Source: Lethocerus indicus
Taxonomy: Eukaryota; Arthropoda; Insecta; Hemiptera; Belostomatidae
DNA: 64,000 nucleotides
Assembly (NCBI GenBank): GCA_019843655.1
Contig: JACDQD010000006.1
Span: forward strand, 16,076,246-16,140,245
Direction: 5' to 3'
Made by a program: the position numbers and the translations under genes. The notes below the pieces were generated by a model, which was not told the DNA's origin, searched no databases, and saw only the letters and a program-made list of their open reading frames with translations. Positions 1 through 10,643 of the stretch are shown one piece after another. Each line of letters opens with the position of its first letter. Position 1 is the first letter of the stretch.

Positions 1-1600
1 TCATCCCGGCTGTCATTACCGCGAGAAATGTCTCTTAAGTCATCCGGCATCGCTACCGTGCAACGCACAGGGCTAATGAGAGGTTGTCAAAATGAAACAG
101 CGCCGGCTTTTCCGATTGAAAAATTCTGCAAAAACATATTTCGGCCGACGGTAAAACCTTTTAGACGACCATTTAGACTTTACCGCAAATCTTTGTATTA
201 AAATAAATATCAATTTTGTTTCGCCCGAAAGCTTTTCATATTCAAACTATACAGAGAAGATACAAAATTGTTGTCGGAATAAAAGGTCGGAAGACAAATT
301 TTCTAATCATGGCTTGGGGCATTTCAACACAACAGAATTGTCAGACCCTTGAAATTTATTACTAAAGAGCTCGTATAATGCAGAAGGATAGACAGAGCGC
401 GGTATTAAATAATGTTGGACATTATCTACGAGTGTGAATATAATTCTTCAGTCGGATAGTAATTCTCGCGATTTTCTCTCAATACAACAAATTTTAGTAT
501 AAATGAGAGTCGACTTGAGTGTTGTGCACTACAATAGGTCCGAATAAAATTCGTCCAAAGATGCTTCTGTTCGGCTGGACGAGAAAAAAAGACTGGAAAA
601 AATTCTTGGAGATGGTGGGGGGGGAGAGGGAGATAAAAAAAGAAGACGGGTCGCGGCCAAATTTCTTAGGGCGACTTATGACAAAAAAAGCCGATGGAGG
701 GCCTTTCGGCGCCCTTCACAGGGATTCCTCGGCTAACGAATTGGGGCAAAAATTATGGCATCAATAATGCATGACCGAGGTCTCACCGCCTCCCCCCTCC
801 CCTTCCCACCCCCCCGTCAAACCAATTACGCAAATAAGGAGACGTCCCCGAGATTAATGCCGGGCCGTCATAAATTCATCAGCGGCGACAATTATGAACG
901 GTAATAAATTCGATTTGTAATCCATTCATCCCGCCGTTCGTCGCCAAGTCGCAACAGGTTTAACCGGGTTTCCAATTAAAGGTAATCCGTTCGCGGAAAT
1001 ATATTCCCCCCCTCCCAGGGCCCATTTGAGCAAAATGTTTGTCCCGGGTGTACCGCAAATGTCTGTAAGATTGTAATTGTCATAGTTGTATAAGTGCACA
1101 CATTAATTCAACAAGGTAAGATGTCGGGTAATTTTAAGAAAACCTACTTCTTTGCGGTCTTTCCAAACCACCTGTAGGGCCTGGGCCGATACCTCCGGGC
1201 ACAATTGTGGGCGGTGGCCCTCGTTTCGAGAAGAAAATAATATCAGCAATTAGATTTGATGACTCCATTTACTTTACTTCTACCTCCCAGTCTCGACGAA
1301 GAAGCAACATGTCTTATACTGTATCATAACTGGCGCCTTAGCCTTAGCCAAAACTGCTGTCTCTAGTAAGATTGTGTACCTAACCTAACGGAATACTACT
1401 GATGACAGTGATCGGGCGAAACCGAATAAGTGGGTGGAGAGAGATGATTTGTCGAGTCAATAGCGCTGAATACTGGCTGAGATCAGAGAGTAAATGTAAT
1501 TAGGCATCAATAATGTTCGCGGTGAAGGCAGGTAGAGAGATGGCGGCGTGATGATGGCGGCGGATGATCTGGAGGTGGCCGTGTTAAATGTCACCGGGTC

Positions 1601-1609
1601 GGGCCCAAT
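1601..1609 (+). promoter_or_regulatory. GGGCCCAAT motif
   Basis: First of five exact copies in the window. It contains a CCAAT box and continues TAGCCGG. Confidence 0.3.
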
Positions 1610-1863
1610 TAGCCGGCACCGGGTGAATTATGGGCCGGGGCCCATGCCCCTAATACTTCGGAAACTTCGGCACCGAGGAACCGAAAGGGCCGCCTCATAA
1701 TATTCGGCACTCGTGATTTATCCCATTGTCAGTTCTGAGGGGGGGGCGGGCGGTGTTTTGCCCTCGGCGGAGGCGTCGCGGCCAACTCGGTGGAAGCGGT
1801 CGAGGAGGCGGTATTCAAGTAGGGGCGGGGGCGGCCCCGCATATTAATATAGTGTCAGGACCA

Positions 1864-1909
1864 GGAGAGAGAGAGAGAGGGAGGGAGGGAGGGAGGGAGA
1901 GAGAGAGAG
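1864..1909. repeat. (GA)n/(GGGA)n purine tract
   Basis: GA dinucleotides flank five GGGA-type units inside the GC-rich island at 1560-2100. Confidence 0.95.
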
Positions 1910-4900
1910 CGGCCTAGAGAGGAGTCCGAAGATAAACGAGGCGAGGGCCCAGCCAAATTTAATAACGGCGGCCGTCAAGTGGGTGCGCGGGCCGCTAATG
2001 AATGGGCCCCCGACTCCGCCCTGTCCACCCAAAACTTACCCCAACCCGTCAACGGCCCGCTATGAACCACCACCACGCTACGAACTTAACCAAGTACGGC
2101 TTACCAGCCGCCCAGTCTCAAGTCATCCGCACAACTACTCCAAATTATATATTGTTCTAACTTATTAGGGACGTGATCCGAGGTCAACTCGAATTTGCGG
2201 ATGTTTGAAAATGCCTAACAATTATGTACGAATCTGTATATCTGAAAGTATATCTATAATACGACAATAATTTACGTGTTTTTAATTTATTAGAAACAAT
2301 GTTGGATAGGCGATGGCTAGAATGAAATGGATTCAACTGCTAGATTTTCTGAGGCCAGCGAGGGGTGGACCTGCGAAGGAAACGGGATGAGACTGGTTGT
2401 GGCTGTTCCCACAGGTCCTTGGTCTACTGACATGCGGAAACACTAAAGTTGAGCCGTACAAGTGGAAGGCGTATCCCGGTGCGGCGTTCTAAACACTCTT
2501 GTCAGTTCTCGAATCACCATTAAATACGAGTTAGGTGGTCTCGAGAGCAATATATTATTTAGCCCAGTGTCAGGGCCTGTTATTTTCTTCTGGGCCTCCC
2601 TTAATATTGCCGGCGGACCTGAATTATTCCCGGGCAATGAGCGACGTCTATCGGCTATTTTGAATCTGATTGCTAACCGGGAGGTCGTTGAGCCCCACCG
2701 CCAATGGATCTAATTGACCGGACCTCTTAAGTAGAGGTTCATGGATAGGACAAGACAAATTTCGTTCCGAATCCTTGTTCTAAGAACTCAACATGACAGC
2801 AAATGGGAGGAGGGTACAACTGTACCTTGTACGTTTAAACACACACGAATTTGAGTACTACTAACATCGTATCAATGTTGTAACTAATTCGAGTCCAATA
2901 TTTTCCTAAACACTGCGATTAAGCCTCCTTCATTCTGCCCTCGTTTTCACCAACATTTGGACTAAAGGGATCTTTATTACAGTCGCAGAAGAGATGAAAC
3001 ACCGCCATTAAAATAAGGACCGGTAAATAGAAAATTATACGGTAGTGGTCGATATCCCCCTAGTCTGAGTTTGGGATAAGGGCGGTCGGGATTTGCATTT
3101 CTATTTTGGGGTCGGTCCCTATAACTACCCCTTTCAATAGAGACCACCCACCCTTTACTCGGTTCAAATCTTCCCTTTAAGGGAACATTCTGTTTGATGC
3201 CAGTCTTTAACCCCCGGAACCCCCAGGATAGTCCGATTACACGCTATTAGTTCGAAGCTAAAGGAGACCAGTTAGATTACATCAGTTCATTAAATATTTA
3301 CAGTTTGGTCGAAAACCAGTTAAGGTTAATTCCGCAGTGCGGTTCCTCGTGCTATTCTATCTGTGAAAATCCTGAAGCCAAATATGTAAGCGAGTACAAG
3401 AAATCGTGTTCAGGCAGCTAATGACGAAATTATTTAAATCGGAAATTAAGATCTTCAGGTTAGAAATACTGGGAAGTATTAATACCCGAAAAGGCGTAAC
3501 TAGCCAGTGATTAACTCATGAACTTGGCGAATGTTTAACGCGCTCACTGCAAGGCCCCTGCCAACTTGTCAACCTGCCTAAAATAATGCACGCAAACCAC
3601 TACTCTGGCAATTTTTCAAAAACAAAAAAAAGCGGTAGTTCCTTCAATTTTTTTGCCCACGAAGGACGATTTATGCGCCGGAATATCTACCGTTATGAAG
3701 GAGAGAGAGAGGGCGGTCGGGGTAGCCGCGGCATACTTGTCCACGCGGTATTGGCAAGGCTCAAGCTACGCCCAATTTGAGCCGGTCTACTAAATTACAG
3801 GCACGTTTTATTTAGTAACACATCATTAATATGCCGCGCGCTAAAGAACACTCCGTCTTCTTTGTTTACCCGCTTAAATAGCATTTAAGCGGCCGGAGCT
3901 TATATGCACGTCTCTTGTACTAATGGACTGTATTACTAGCTTTACCTTAATGACGAAGGGGAGAGCTTAAAAATGAACTGACTAATTATTAGCTGAAAAT
4001 AAGACTCATTCATTAGCTTGACGATATAGCCAATTACTAGTATTATTGCGTAAGAGTAATAATTATTAAATGTTTGGAGCGGCTAGTAATTTATTTGTCC
4101 CGGAGACATGCCAATTGTGTTCTGGACGTCTTGTGCTGGTGGTGGTGCGGGTGCGGGTGCGTGTACCTGTTGGTGTACGCGCGCGTCCGTACTTCTCTTT
4201 CTCTCTTTTCATTACCATATTGTATTCAAATGGCGGCTGTCAGTGTGCCGAGTCTGGGCCACATGTTTAAAGGCTCTCAACATGTCCCGCTCAACAACAT
4301 CTCTGTCTCCCGTCCCCCACTCCACTCCGCCCAGCCCGATTATTTATACCCCGTCTCCCTCCTCGGGGCTAACTACCTCCGTTCCCAGTTTGTTCCCTAT
4401 CCAGAGCGGATAGGCAAATGGGGTTGCCTCCCACACCTCCCCTCTGGCTCGTCTACTATTTTATTTGGATTTTACTACACGAGGCCAGGGTCAAATATCG
4501 AATATTTCTTTTGTAATAATTAGTCCCTGTTCGTATATTTTCCCAATTTGAGTAGACCTAAACCAAGAGATTCCAGTCACGTATCTCAAATGTTTTCAAA
4601 GGACAGGTTGCAATTATTAGTATATGCTTAAATTATTATTTAACCCCCTTCCAAATCATACACACACGATACAATCTCGAATGTGCGACAGTACAATTGA
4701 AACAATTCAATAATGGGTGAATGAAACAGAAGTTTAATGTTGTTCAAATCGATGACTTATTATGAGCTATTGTGCCAAAAAGATATTCCTATTTGTATCA
4801 CTATCCTTAATCCCCATCTCCCTTGGATATAGAATCTCCCTTGGATAGAAATTAGCGTGCTGATTTCACTGGGATTGGAATTACAGTAATGGAATTTTCA

Positions 4901-5638
4901 GCTTACGGCCGAATAACTTCGTTTCAGTGAGGAACAGGACCGAGGTAGGGGGCTCCTGGGCCGAAGAAGGTGGACGGGTTAATTCACGCGCGGGGACCCG
5001 AGGAATGAAAATGAAGAAGGGGGTAGAACGAACAAGAAGTCGGACGGGGAAGAGGAATTCGGGAAGAGGACCCCCGCACGGAATTCCTCGACGGGGGAGT
5101 GCCGCAATCGGGCAATGACGAAGAAAGAGGATGAAACAACAAAACCTTAAATAGGATCCGACCGAATGTTAACGAAATTAGGAAACTCAACTCATTACAG
5201 CGCACCTTTGGAAACTGCAATAGATTCGACGATTACGTCTTAATATTTTGCTAGCGCAGAACTGTTAAAAGACAGGATTCTGAATGCGTGATTCTGGAAG
5301 AAACGACGTACTATTTCCGTATTATTATTTTGTCTGTTATTAAAACGGTTCGGATGTTTCGTGAGTATTGAAAGGAGTACATAACGATTCAGGCAGTGGA
5401 GTAGAAAAGGGGATTTATTTAATGAAGGCATCTTTGAAAGTAGCTCGGAGTTGAGGTCAAGCCGGTGAGTTATGCGACCTCCACGCCGGACCTCATTACT
5501 TCCAGAGCTGTCCCTCCCCGTCCACTCCCTAGGATTTCGGACAGCGGCCCCGGGAATCGACCGGATGATGTCCACGGATGATATGCACCCCGGACGCGTA
5601 TTAAATGTATACTAATGAAGCCTCCCCCTTGGCTGGAT

Positions 5639-5649
5639 GGGGGGGGGGG
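5639..5649 (+). repeat. Run of 11 G
   Basis: A homopolymer just upstream of a TATA-like box. Confidence 0.95.
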
Positions 5650-5655
5650 CTAATG

Positions 5656-5663
5656 TATAAAAG
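5656..5663 (+). promoter_or_regulatory. TATA-like box
   Basis: TATAAAAG stands between an 11-G run and a GC-rich patch (GCGGGCGGCGCGG). A transcription start about 30 bp downstream would fall just before the ATG at 5702. This is a sequence match only. Confidence 0.2.
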
Positions 5664-5701
5664 ATAGCGGGCGGCGCGGCTTGTTAACGACGAGGGCTGA
5701 G

Positions 5702-5890
5702 ATGTCGGTCACGGGAGAGCGCAGGCTCTGTACTGGACACGGCATTAAAAATTGCGTCCATCCGCAATACGTCACAGCGACCGCCAGGAAATCCTATTCA
5801 AATACCGCAGCTGTGGCCTCCGGGTTTGTGATGTTTGTTGCTGAATTTATGGTGAACAACTTTGACCCTACTGAACCTCCTGCGCATTAA
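5702..5890 (+). CDS. Unassigned 62-codon open frame behind a TATA-like box
   Basis: ATG at 5702 (context CTGAGATGTCG) opens a 62-residue frame beginning MSVTGERRLCTGHG and ending NNFDPTEPPAH, then TAA. Its middle (AAVASGFVMFVAEFMV) could form one hydrophobic helix. A TATAAAAG lies 39 bp upstream of the ATG, which is too close for a usual 5' UTR. I do not recognise the product. Chance in a locally GC-rich patch is the leading alternative. Confidence 0.15.
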   Translation: MSVTGERRLCTGHGIKNCVHPQYVTATARKSYSNTAAVASGFVMFVAEFMVNNFDPTEPPAH

Positions 5891-7763
5891 CGAAAACCTA
5901 ATTTAGGTCCTAATTATATTTTGAAATGATACTGCCCATAAATAATTCTTCGGAACATATTGAAAATATCGAATTATAATAGCAAAAAAAGAGGGTATTT
6001 CTGTTCTACGTAGAAGGGCAAAGAAAGCCGTGATCATTAAATTGAACCTCATTCAACGTTTACATAATATTATTTAAAAATAAATATATAGTATAAATTC
6101 CGATAGTGCACGGAATAATCAGATTTTTCAATTTACTTTCATGGAAGCGTTAAAATTAAAAATGTCGTAGTACTCGAATACATCCCGAACCGAAGCTCCG
6201 GAGAGGACGTTGGACGGTGTATAAACGTAAATCACTAGTCGCCACTGTCTGGAATCGATCTGATTTCGCCTTAATAAGGTCGAGGAGGCCGCCGCAGGAA
6301 GTACGCTACAACTTCATCGAGGGCGAGGGGACAGAGAGATAGAGATAGCGACAAACGCTCGGCAGGACAGAGACAGAAGAGGGTAAAGAGCCGGTGACTA
6401 ACAATGGGATGTTGTTTGCACACAATGTCGATTAACGTGGCGGGCCGAGGGCCAGGGCCCGTATCAATCGGGGCCCCCCTCACCCCCCAACCAGGGTGGT
6501 CCATGGCTTACCCACCTGTGTATCCTTACCTCAACCCTCCCTAAACCAGCCCTAACAACATTCAACATATTCCTTCTCGGGGAATATCGACTCGACCGTT
6601 ACTCCTTTTTACCGTCCAAAGCCAAATTTGAAGTTCGCAGACATTGTATTTTGTGTTCAATGAAATTCTCATTATTATCCTCAAATTCCATTATCAGAAT
6701 CACAGTTGGTGTAAGACTAAGAGATGATATTAAAACATGCTTTTTCCATTCGCTTTCTTATTAGTTTCGGTAAAAATTTAGAGCATTATTTCTACAGGGT
6801 TAACAAAGTAGAATATTTATGTTAGGCTAGAGAGGTTATTATATTATTAATAACGCGAGATGGAAATCATTTCCTAATATATTGTCCGAATCTCTTTGTC
6901 TTCGCATCTTCAAATAAAATAAGAATGTCGATGATTGGAGGGCACGTGGGCTTCAGAATCATAAAAAGAGAAAGGTGCAGGGGCCCTCGTCCCAGATCTA
7001 TATCATGATAGTAGACCGCGTTTTAAACCTTTCAACCCCTGTTATAGCTCCGGTAACGACCCGTTTCCCCCCTACAGTACTTCTAATCCGGCCTAGATCA
7101 TAACAGGTGGTAGGGGCTGGACCGACCGAACCATTACCCTTGTTTATTCAACAAAACAGCTAGTTATTACACAATTCCAGGATTCAACAAACGTTTATTA
7201 AATTACCTGCCATCAAAAATAAGCGACGGATACAAGCCGTTTATCGAGACCAAATAAATTACTTATTATTGAAACATACTTCTCTACTTTGCCTTAGCTA
7301 CCCCGTTCTATTCGCGTGACTTGGGGCCTACGCTCCATTAAGAAGTTCATCTAATCGACTAAGCATGAGTTATTGGGGTTGAGAGTCATTAGTGGGAAAT
7401 TATCTGAATTTCCCCGGCCGTAAATTTCCCCGGCTTTTTCGCTTCGGATTAAATTTATCAGAATCACCTGGACTGCTATTTGCATAAGGCCGGCCGGAGA
7501 TTTTTCCGACCTCCATAAATCTAAGTAGTACGCCGTCCACTTGCCTACAATTAATCGCTAAAAAATAGGAGCCGAGGAATGTTAACACCAGCTGGGGGCC
7601 TGGAAAGGGGCTTTAAAAAAGAAGGGCACTTACTCTTTCTTCGATTCCAGAAGCTGTGCTCTAATGAATGATCGGAACCAGATGAACGCTCGATAGACGA
7701 CTCACCTGGACCTATAACAAATATTCGACCGAATAAGGGTTGCCACCTTCCTGGGTTTTTCAG

Positions 7764-7799
7764 ATAGTGCTGGATAGGACGCCACCTCAGAGCAAGAAG
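7764..7799 (+). CDS. Candidate 36-nt microexon, unassigned
   Basis: A T-rich acceptor (CTGGGTTTTTCAG) is followed 36 nt later by AAGAAG and a GTAAGTGCT donor. The segment has a single open frame, IVLDRTPPQSKK, and the other two frames contain stops. The next intron would be only 63 nt and AT-rich, leading to an in-frame terminal exon at 7863. The strand is opposite to USP48. I do not recognise the peptide and found no matching upstream exon. Paired splice-like signals of this quality do occur by chance in a window of this size. Confidence 0.25.
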
Positions 7800-7862
7800 G
7801 TAAGTGCTGTTAATATTTTAATATTGTTGTCATTAATTGTTGTTCAATTGTTCTGTATACAG

Positions 7863-7913
7863 GTTGAAATTAGTGTGAAATGTAACCTCGCTTTGCATAA
7901 TAGGAAGAACTGA
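7863..7913 (+). CDS. Candidate terminal exon joined to the 36-nt microexon
   Basis: After the acceptor TTGTTCTGTATACAG, the frame continues from the preceding candidate exon as VEISVKCNLALHNRKN and a TGA at 7911-7913. The 63-nt intron has a GTAAGT donor and a T-rich 3' end, a typical short invertebrate intron. No AATAAA was noticed immediately downstream. The product is unknown and it may be a non-coding transcript or chance. Confidence 0.2.
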   Translation, partial: VEISVKCNLALHNRKN

Positions 7914-8742
7914 ATTTTCTCTATAACGACATGTAAATAGAAAACGTGTCGTTAACGGAATGGCCGTACTATTGTAATGGCCTAGAAACCGCAGACGGGT
8001 TCCGGCTCAGGGACCGGCGATCGGCAGGATGCGTCGTTAGCGCCCGATTGGAAAATTGTGAAAACAAAATTAGAGAAACGTGCCGAGTGGGGCAGCGGTC
8101 GAGGAGCGGGCCTCCCCCCGATTAGAAAGCGGGCGGCACCCTCATCGTTCAACGGGGACAATTTCATGAAATCTGGAAGAAAAGTTTCTTTCCTGGGCCT
8201 GGAAAAAAGGAACAGATCCTTCGGGGTGGTTAGCGGAAACCGCCTCCCGCTCCGCTTCAGGACACCTCACCCTCGGGGCTTTCCAATATTTATGCAACCG
8301 CCCAGCCTGACTCGAACATCATACGAATTCGACCCGAATATTGCAATTTACTTTCTACAGCCAGATGGGCATACGAAGATTACGTTGTTCAAACGGTAGA
8401 CCGTCCAGATATGACAAATGGACGTGACAATCCGGTGCGAGGCTTCCGTAGTATCAATCGGCTTTGAATGTTATAAAAGTTCAGTGACCGTGTAAACCTG
8501 AGGATCCGAGTATTTACTTATTCGGATTCGTATGCATAATTGAATCGAGCTAAAAGTCTCGAGGTGGGCGGAAAACAATAGCGACGGGAAATAAATGTCC
8601 GTTTGGCGAGGACTGTAATTGATGCCCCTCAGTGTTTGAGGAGATGCGGAACTGTGTACCCTCGTTAGGGCAAAGACGTTCATTCGGCAAGTTAAATGAG
8701 TGATGATGACTGGGGCCGGCATTTAAGGCGACATTAATAACC

Positions 8743-8756
8743 GGGCGCCGGCGCCC
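8743..8756. repeat. Perfect 14-bp GC palindrome
   Basis: GGGCGCCGGCGCCC lies in a GC-rich patch that turns sharply into TAATTA-rich sequence on its right. Confidence 0.9.
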
Positions 8757-9507
8757 CCCTCTCTCGGCTCTCCACCCTCCCAATAGAATTAAGATAATTG
8801 CTTAATTAACATCTCCATTGCGGTACTTTTTAATTAATCGAAATTGAAGACGACAGAAAGAAATTCATCATCGCGGGGACTTGGGCCGCGCGCGCGGTAA
8901 CCGAGTCCGTGAAATCCAATTATGAGAAATGAGAGACTTTCGTTCCCCGCCCTTCTGACTCGAAAGACAGAAGGGGTCGTTCGTTTTCTTGCGTTTTTTT
9001 TATATTCAATAATATCTTTCGGATTATCGTCAAAAGGGGGAGCCGGCGGGAGGAAATTAGTATTTTCCCGTGGAATTAAGTTAATAACGGAAAGGGGAAT
9101 CGGGGCATGGGCATAGTCACACTTGAGCTAACAAGTCGAATCCCAATTTTTTGCTGGCTTCCAATCGATCGTGCGCCCTGGGGCGATTCAATCCGCCGAA
9201 GAATACAGATATTATTTCGAGTTGAAATTTCCAACCAACCAATGGGAAACTCCTGGCTCAAACTGTAAACGAAAGGAGGAGCGAAAAAAAAATCGTACGC
9301 TGCTGAAAATTTGATCGTGACGACGGCATTTCCAAAACGGCCCCTACATTCGAATTCGGAAAATTGGATTTTGGAGTTATTAATTTGGCAGGCCTTTGGA
9401 ATTTCAAGCAGGGACTTAATTTGCTCTATTGGTAGCGGGCCCAGGTCCATTAGGTGGCGGTGGTACGTGGTCCCACTGCCACCCACACACCCAGAAGAAA
9501 TGTTCAA

Positions 9508-9516
9508 ATTGGGCCC
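9508..9516 (-). promoter_or_regulatory. GGGCCCAAT motif
   Basis: Exact copy on the minus strand, followed by TTG. Confidence 0.3.
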
Positions 9517-10115
9517 CTTCCTTGTCCCAGCGCTAGGAATTAATCCGAACGTGTTAGACCCCGGGAGTGTTCTTCTTGTGGCTCTCGGCGACTCTTGACT
9601 TCTCGGCCCTCGCTAATAGATTCGGAGGCGAGCCATTTTTAGGATAAACTTACAAAGAATCGAAGTTATGACATTACAAGAACTTAAATTAGATAGAAAA
9701 CAGACATTTGGTTCGATTGGTGTCCCGAATCTAACTCCGTGGATTATGTGAGTTAAAAAGGTAATTCACTTTTTACTGGACGGTACTTACTTTTGCTATA
9801 TTTTTGCACTCGGTCTGCCCGGCGAATAGTTCTTTAAAATGAAGCCCTGAACTAATTAATTTCGTCATCACGGGCTCATTCTTGTCGTTGGTTTCCGGCC
9901 GCGAATCAACTTCAGGGATACTTTTCCTCGATCCCGAGAAATGGTGGAGGCGTTCGCGTTGTCTACTGACGGTGGGAGAATCCTGGCAGTTGGGAAAACT
10001 CCACTTGCCCAGAGATAGTGGATCGCTGGGAAAAATCCTGTCAGCGAATTGTCTGAACGCTGGTCAGATATGTACATACATGGGAACTAAGAGATGAATC
10101 TAGTCGCTAGTTAGT

Positions 10116-10367
10116 ATGCGTCTTACTGTCCGAAGTTCGGAGCCATCTAACGAGGAGGAGCATATCGTCGACGCTATTGGGAGTGCGAAAGATAGGAAGG
10201 CGATAGTCTGCAACGATGTTGCTATACAAAAGGTTCGAGTTTGCAGATCTGAGTCTTTGGCTACTCAGTGGTTGCGTAGAGAGAAGAAGATATTCACAGA
10301 GCTTGGGAGGCCGTTCACAGATCTTGACGAATACTACACTATTTCCAAACTTTCGAAGTTATATTAA
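10116..10367 (+). CDS. Unassigned 83-codon open frame
   Basis: The frame opens at an ATG at 10116 and ends TAA. The protein is charged (SNEEEHIVDAIG, then REKKIFTELG and DLDEYYTISK) and its codon composition looks less random than the neighbouring open frames. The same frame is open again just upstream (about 9882-10094), interrupted by a TGA and a TAG, so a decayed coding sequence is possible. It ends about 180 bp before the tandem repeat at 10552, which could mean both belong to one old mobile element. There is no recognisable domain, no promoter and no splice support. Confidence 0.2.
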   Translation: MRLTVRSSEPSNEEEHIVDAIGSAKDRKAIVCNDVAIQKVRVCRSESLATQWLRREKKIFTELGRPFTDLDEYYTISKLSKLY

Positions 10368-10563
10368 GGAAATATAACATTTATTGTTAATCTCGCATCT
10401 TTTCTGCCTCTACTTGCTAATCATACGCAAAATCATTTCGGCTTTACGTCGTGGTAGCGTTGCGTCAATAGAATAGTGAGACAAGTAGGCATGCTTTTTG
10501 GTCATCCTCACTGCACTGTCACAGTCACTTGTACTGTCAAGACAGCACTTTCACCGATAAACT

Positions 10564-10573
10564 AGCGCCCCCT
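10564..10573 (-). promoter_or_regulatory. CTCF-like core, copy 1
   Basis: AGCGCCCCCT on the plus strand reads AGGGGGCGCT on the minus strand, preceded by C and followed by AG. This matches the conserved CTCF zinc-finger core. Binding is inferred from sequence only. Confidence 0.4.
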
Positions 10574-10633
10574 GAGGGTGGTGCGGAAATGTACTGAACT
10601 AAAGTTCGTTGGGTGCTCTTGCACCGATAAACT

Positions 10634-10643
10634 AGCGCCCCCT
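10634..10643 (-). promoter_or_regulatory. CTCF-like core, copy 2
   Basis: This core is identical to copy 1 and in the same orientation, 70 bp away. Direct tandem cores could recruit more than one CTCF molecule; this is inferred. Confidence 0.4.

Larger units (their letters stand above)
1560..2100. other. GC-rich island
   Basis: High GC with many CpG, a GGGCCCAAT motif at 1601, GGCCGGGGCCC, and a purine tract. It is flanked by AT-rich DNA. It could be a regulatory element or CpG-rich conserved non-coding sequence; no gene was found in it. Confidence 0.5.
1..7763. other. Non-coding sequence, distal 3' side of USP48
   Basis: No convincing gene was seen. GC-rich islands at about 780-1020, 1560-2100 and 4290-4460 alternate with AT-rich DNA. 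A (GA)n/(GGGA)n tract stands at 1864-1909, an 11-G run at 5639-5649 and a TATA-like box with a short open frame at 5656-5890. A GT-rich stretch near 4126-4190 gives overlapping spurious open frames. The sequence is either the last USP48 intron or intergenic DNA, because the final USP48 exon was not placed. Confidence 0.6.

Noticed and set aside
3326..3345. Possible last USP48 exon (would give G-TALRN-stop after GFK)
   Set aside because: Length and GT fit, but the acceptor is poor and a better acceptor 15 bp upstream gives another reading. Such hits are expected by chance in 20 kb.
4074..4523. Overlapping plus-strand frames of 149 and 101 codons
   Set aside because: They arise from GT-rich low complexity and a C-rich patch; runs of W, C and G/A alternate by frame. 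No family recognised.
9076..9507. Minus-strand open frame of 143 codons
   Set aside because: A 95-codon frame overlaps on the plus strand, and I see no motif or splice partner. Left as a possible conserved non-coding patch.
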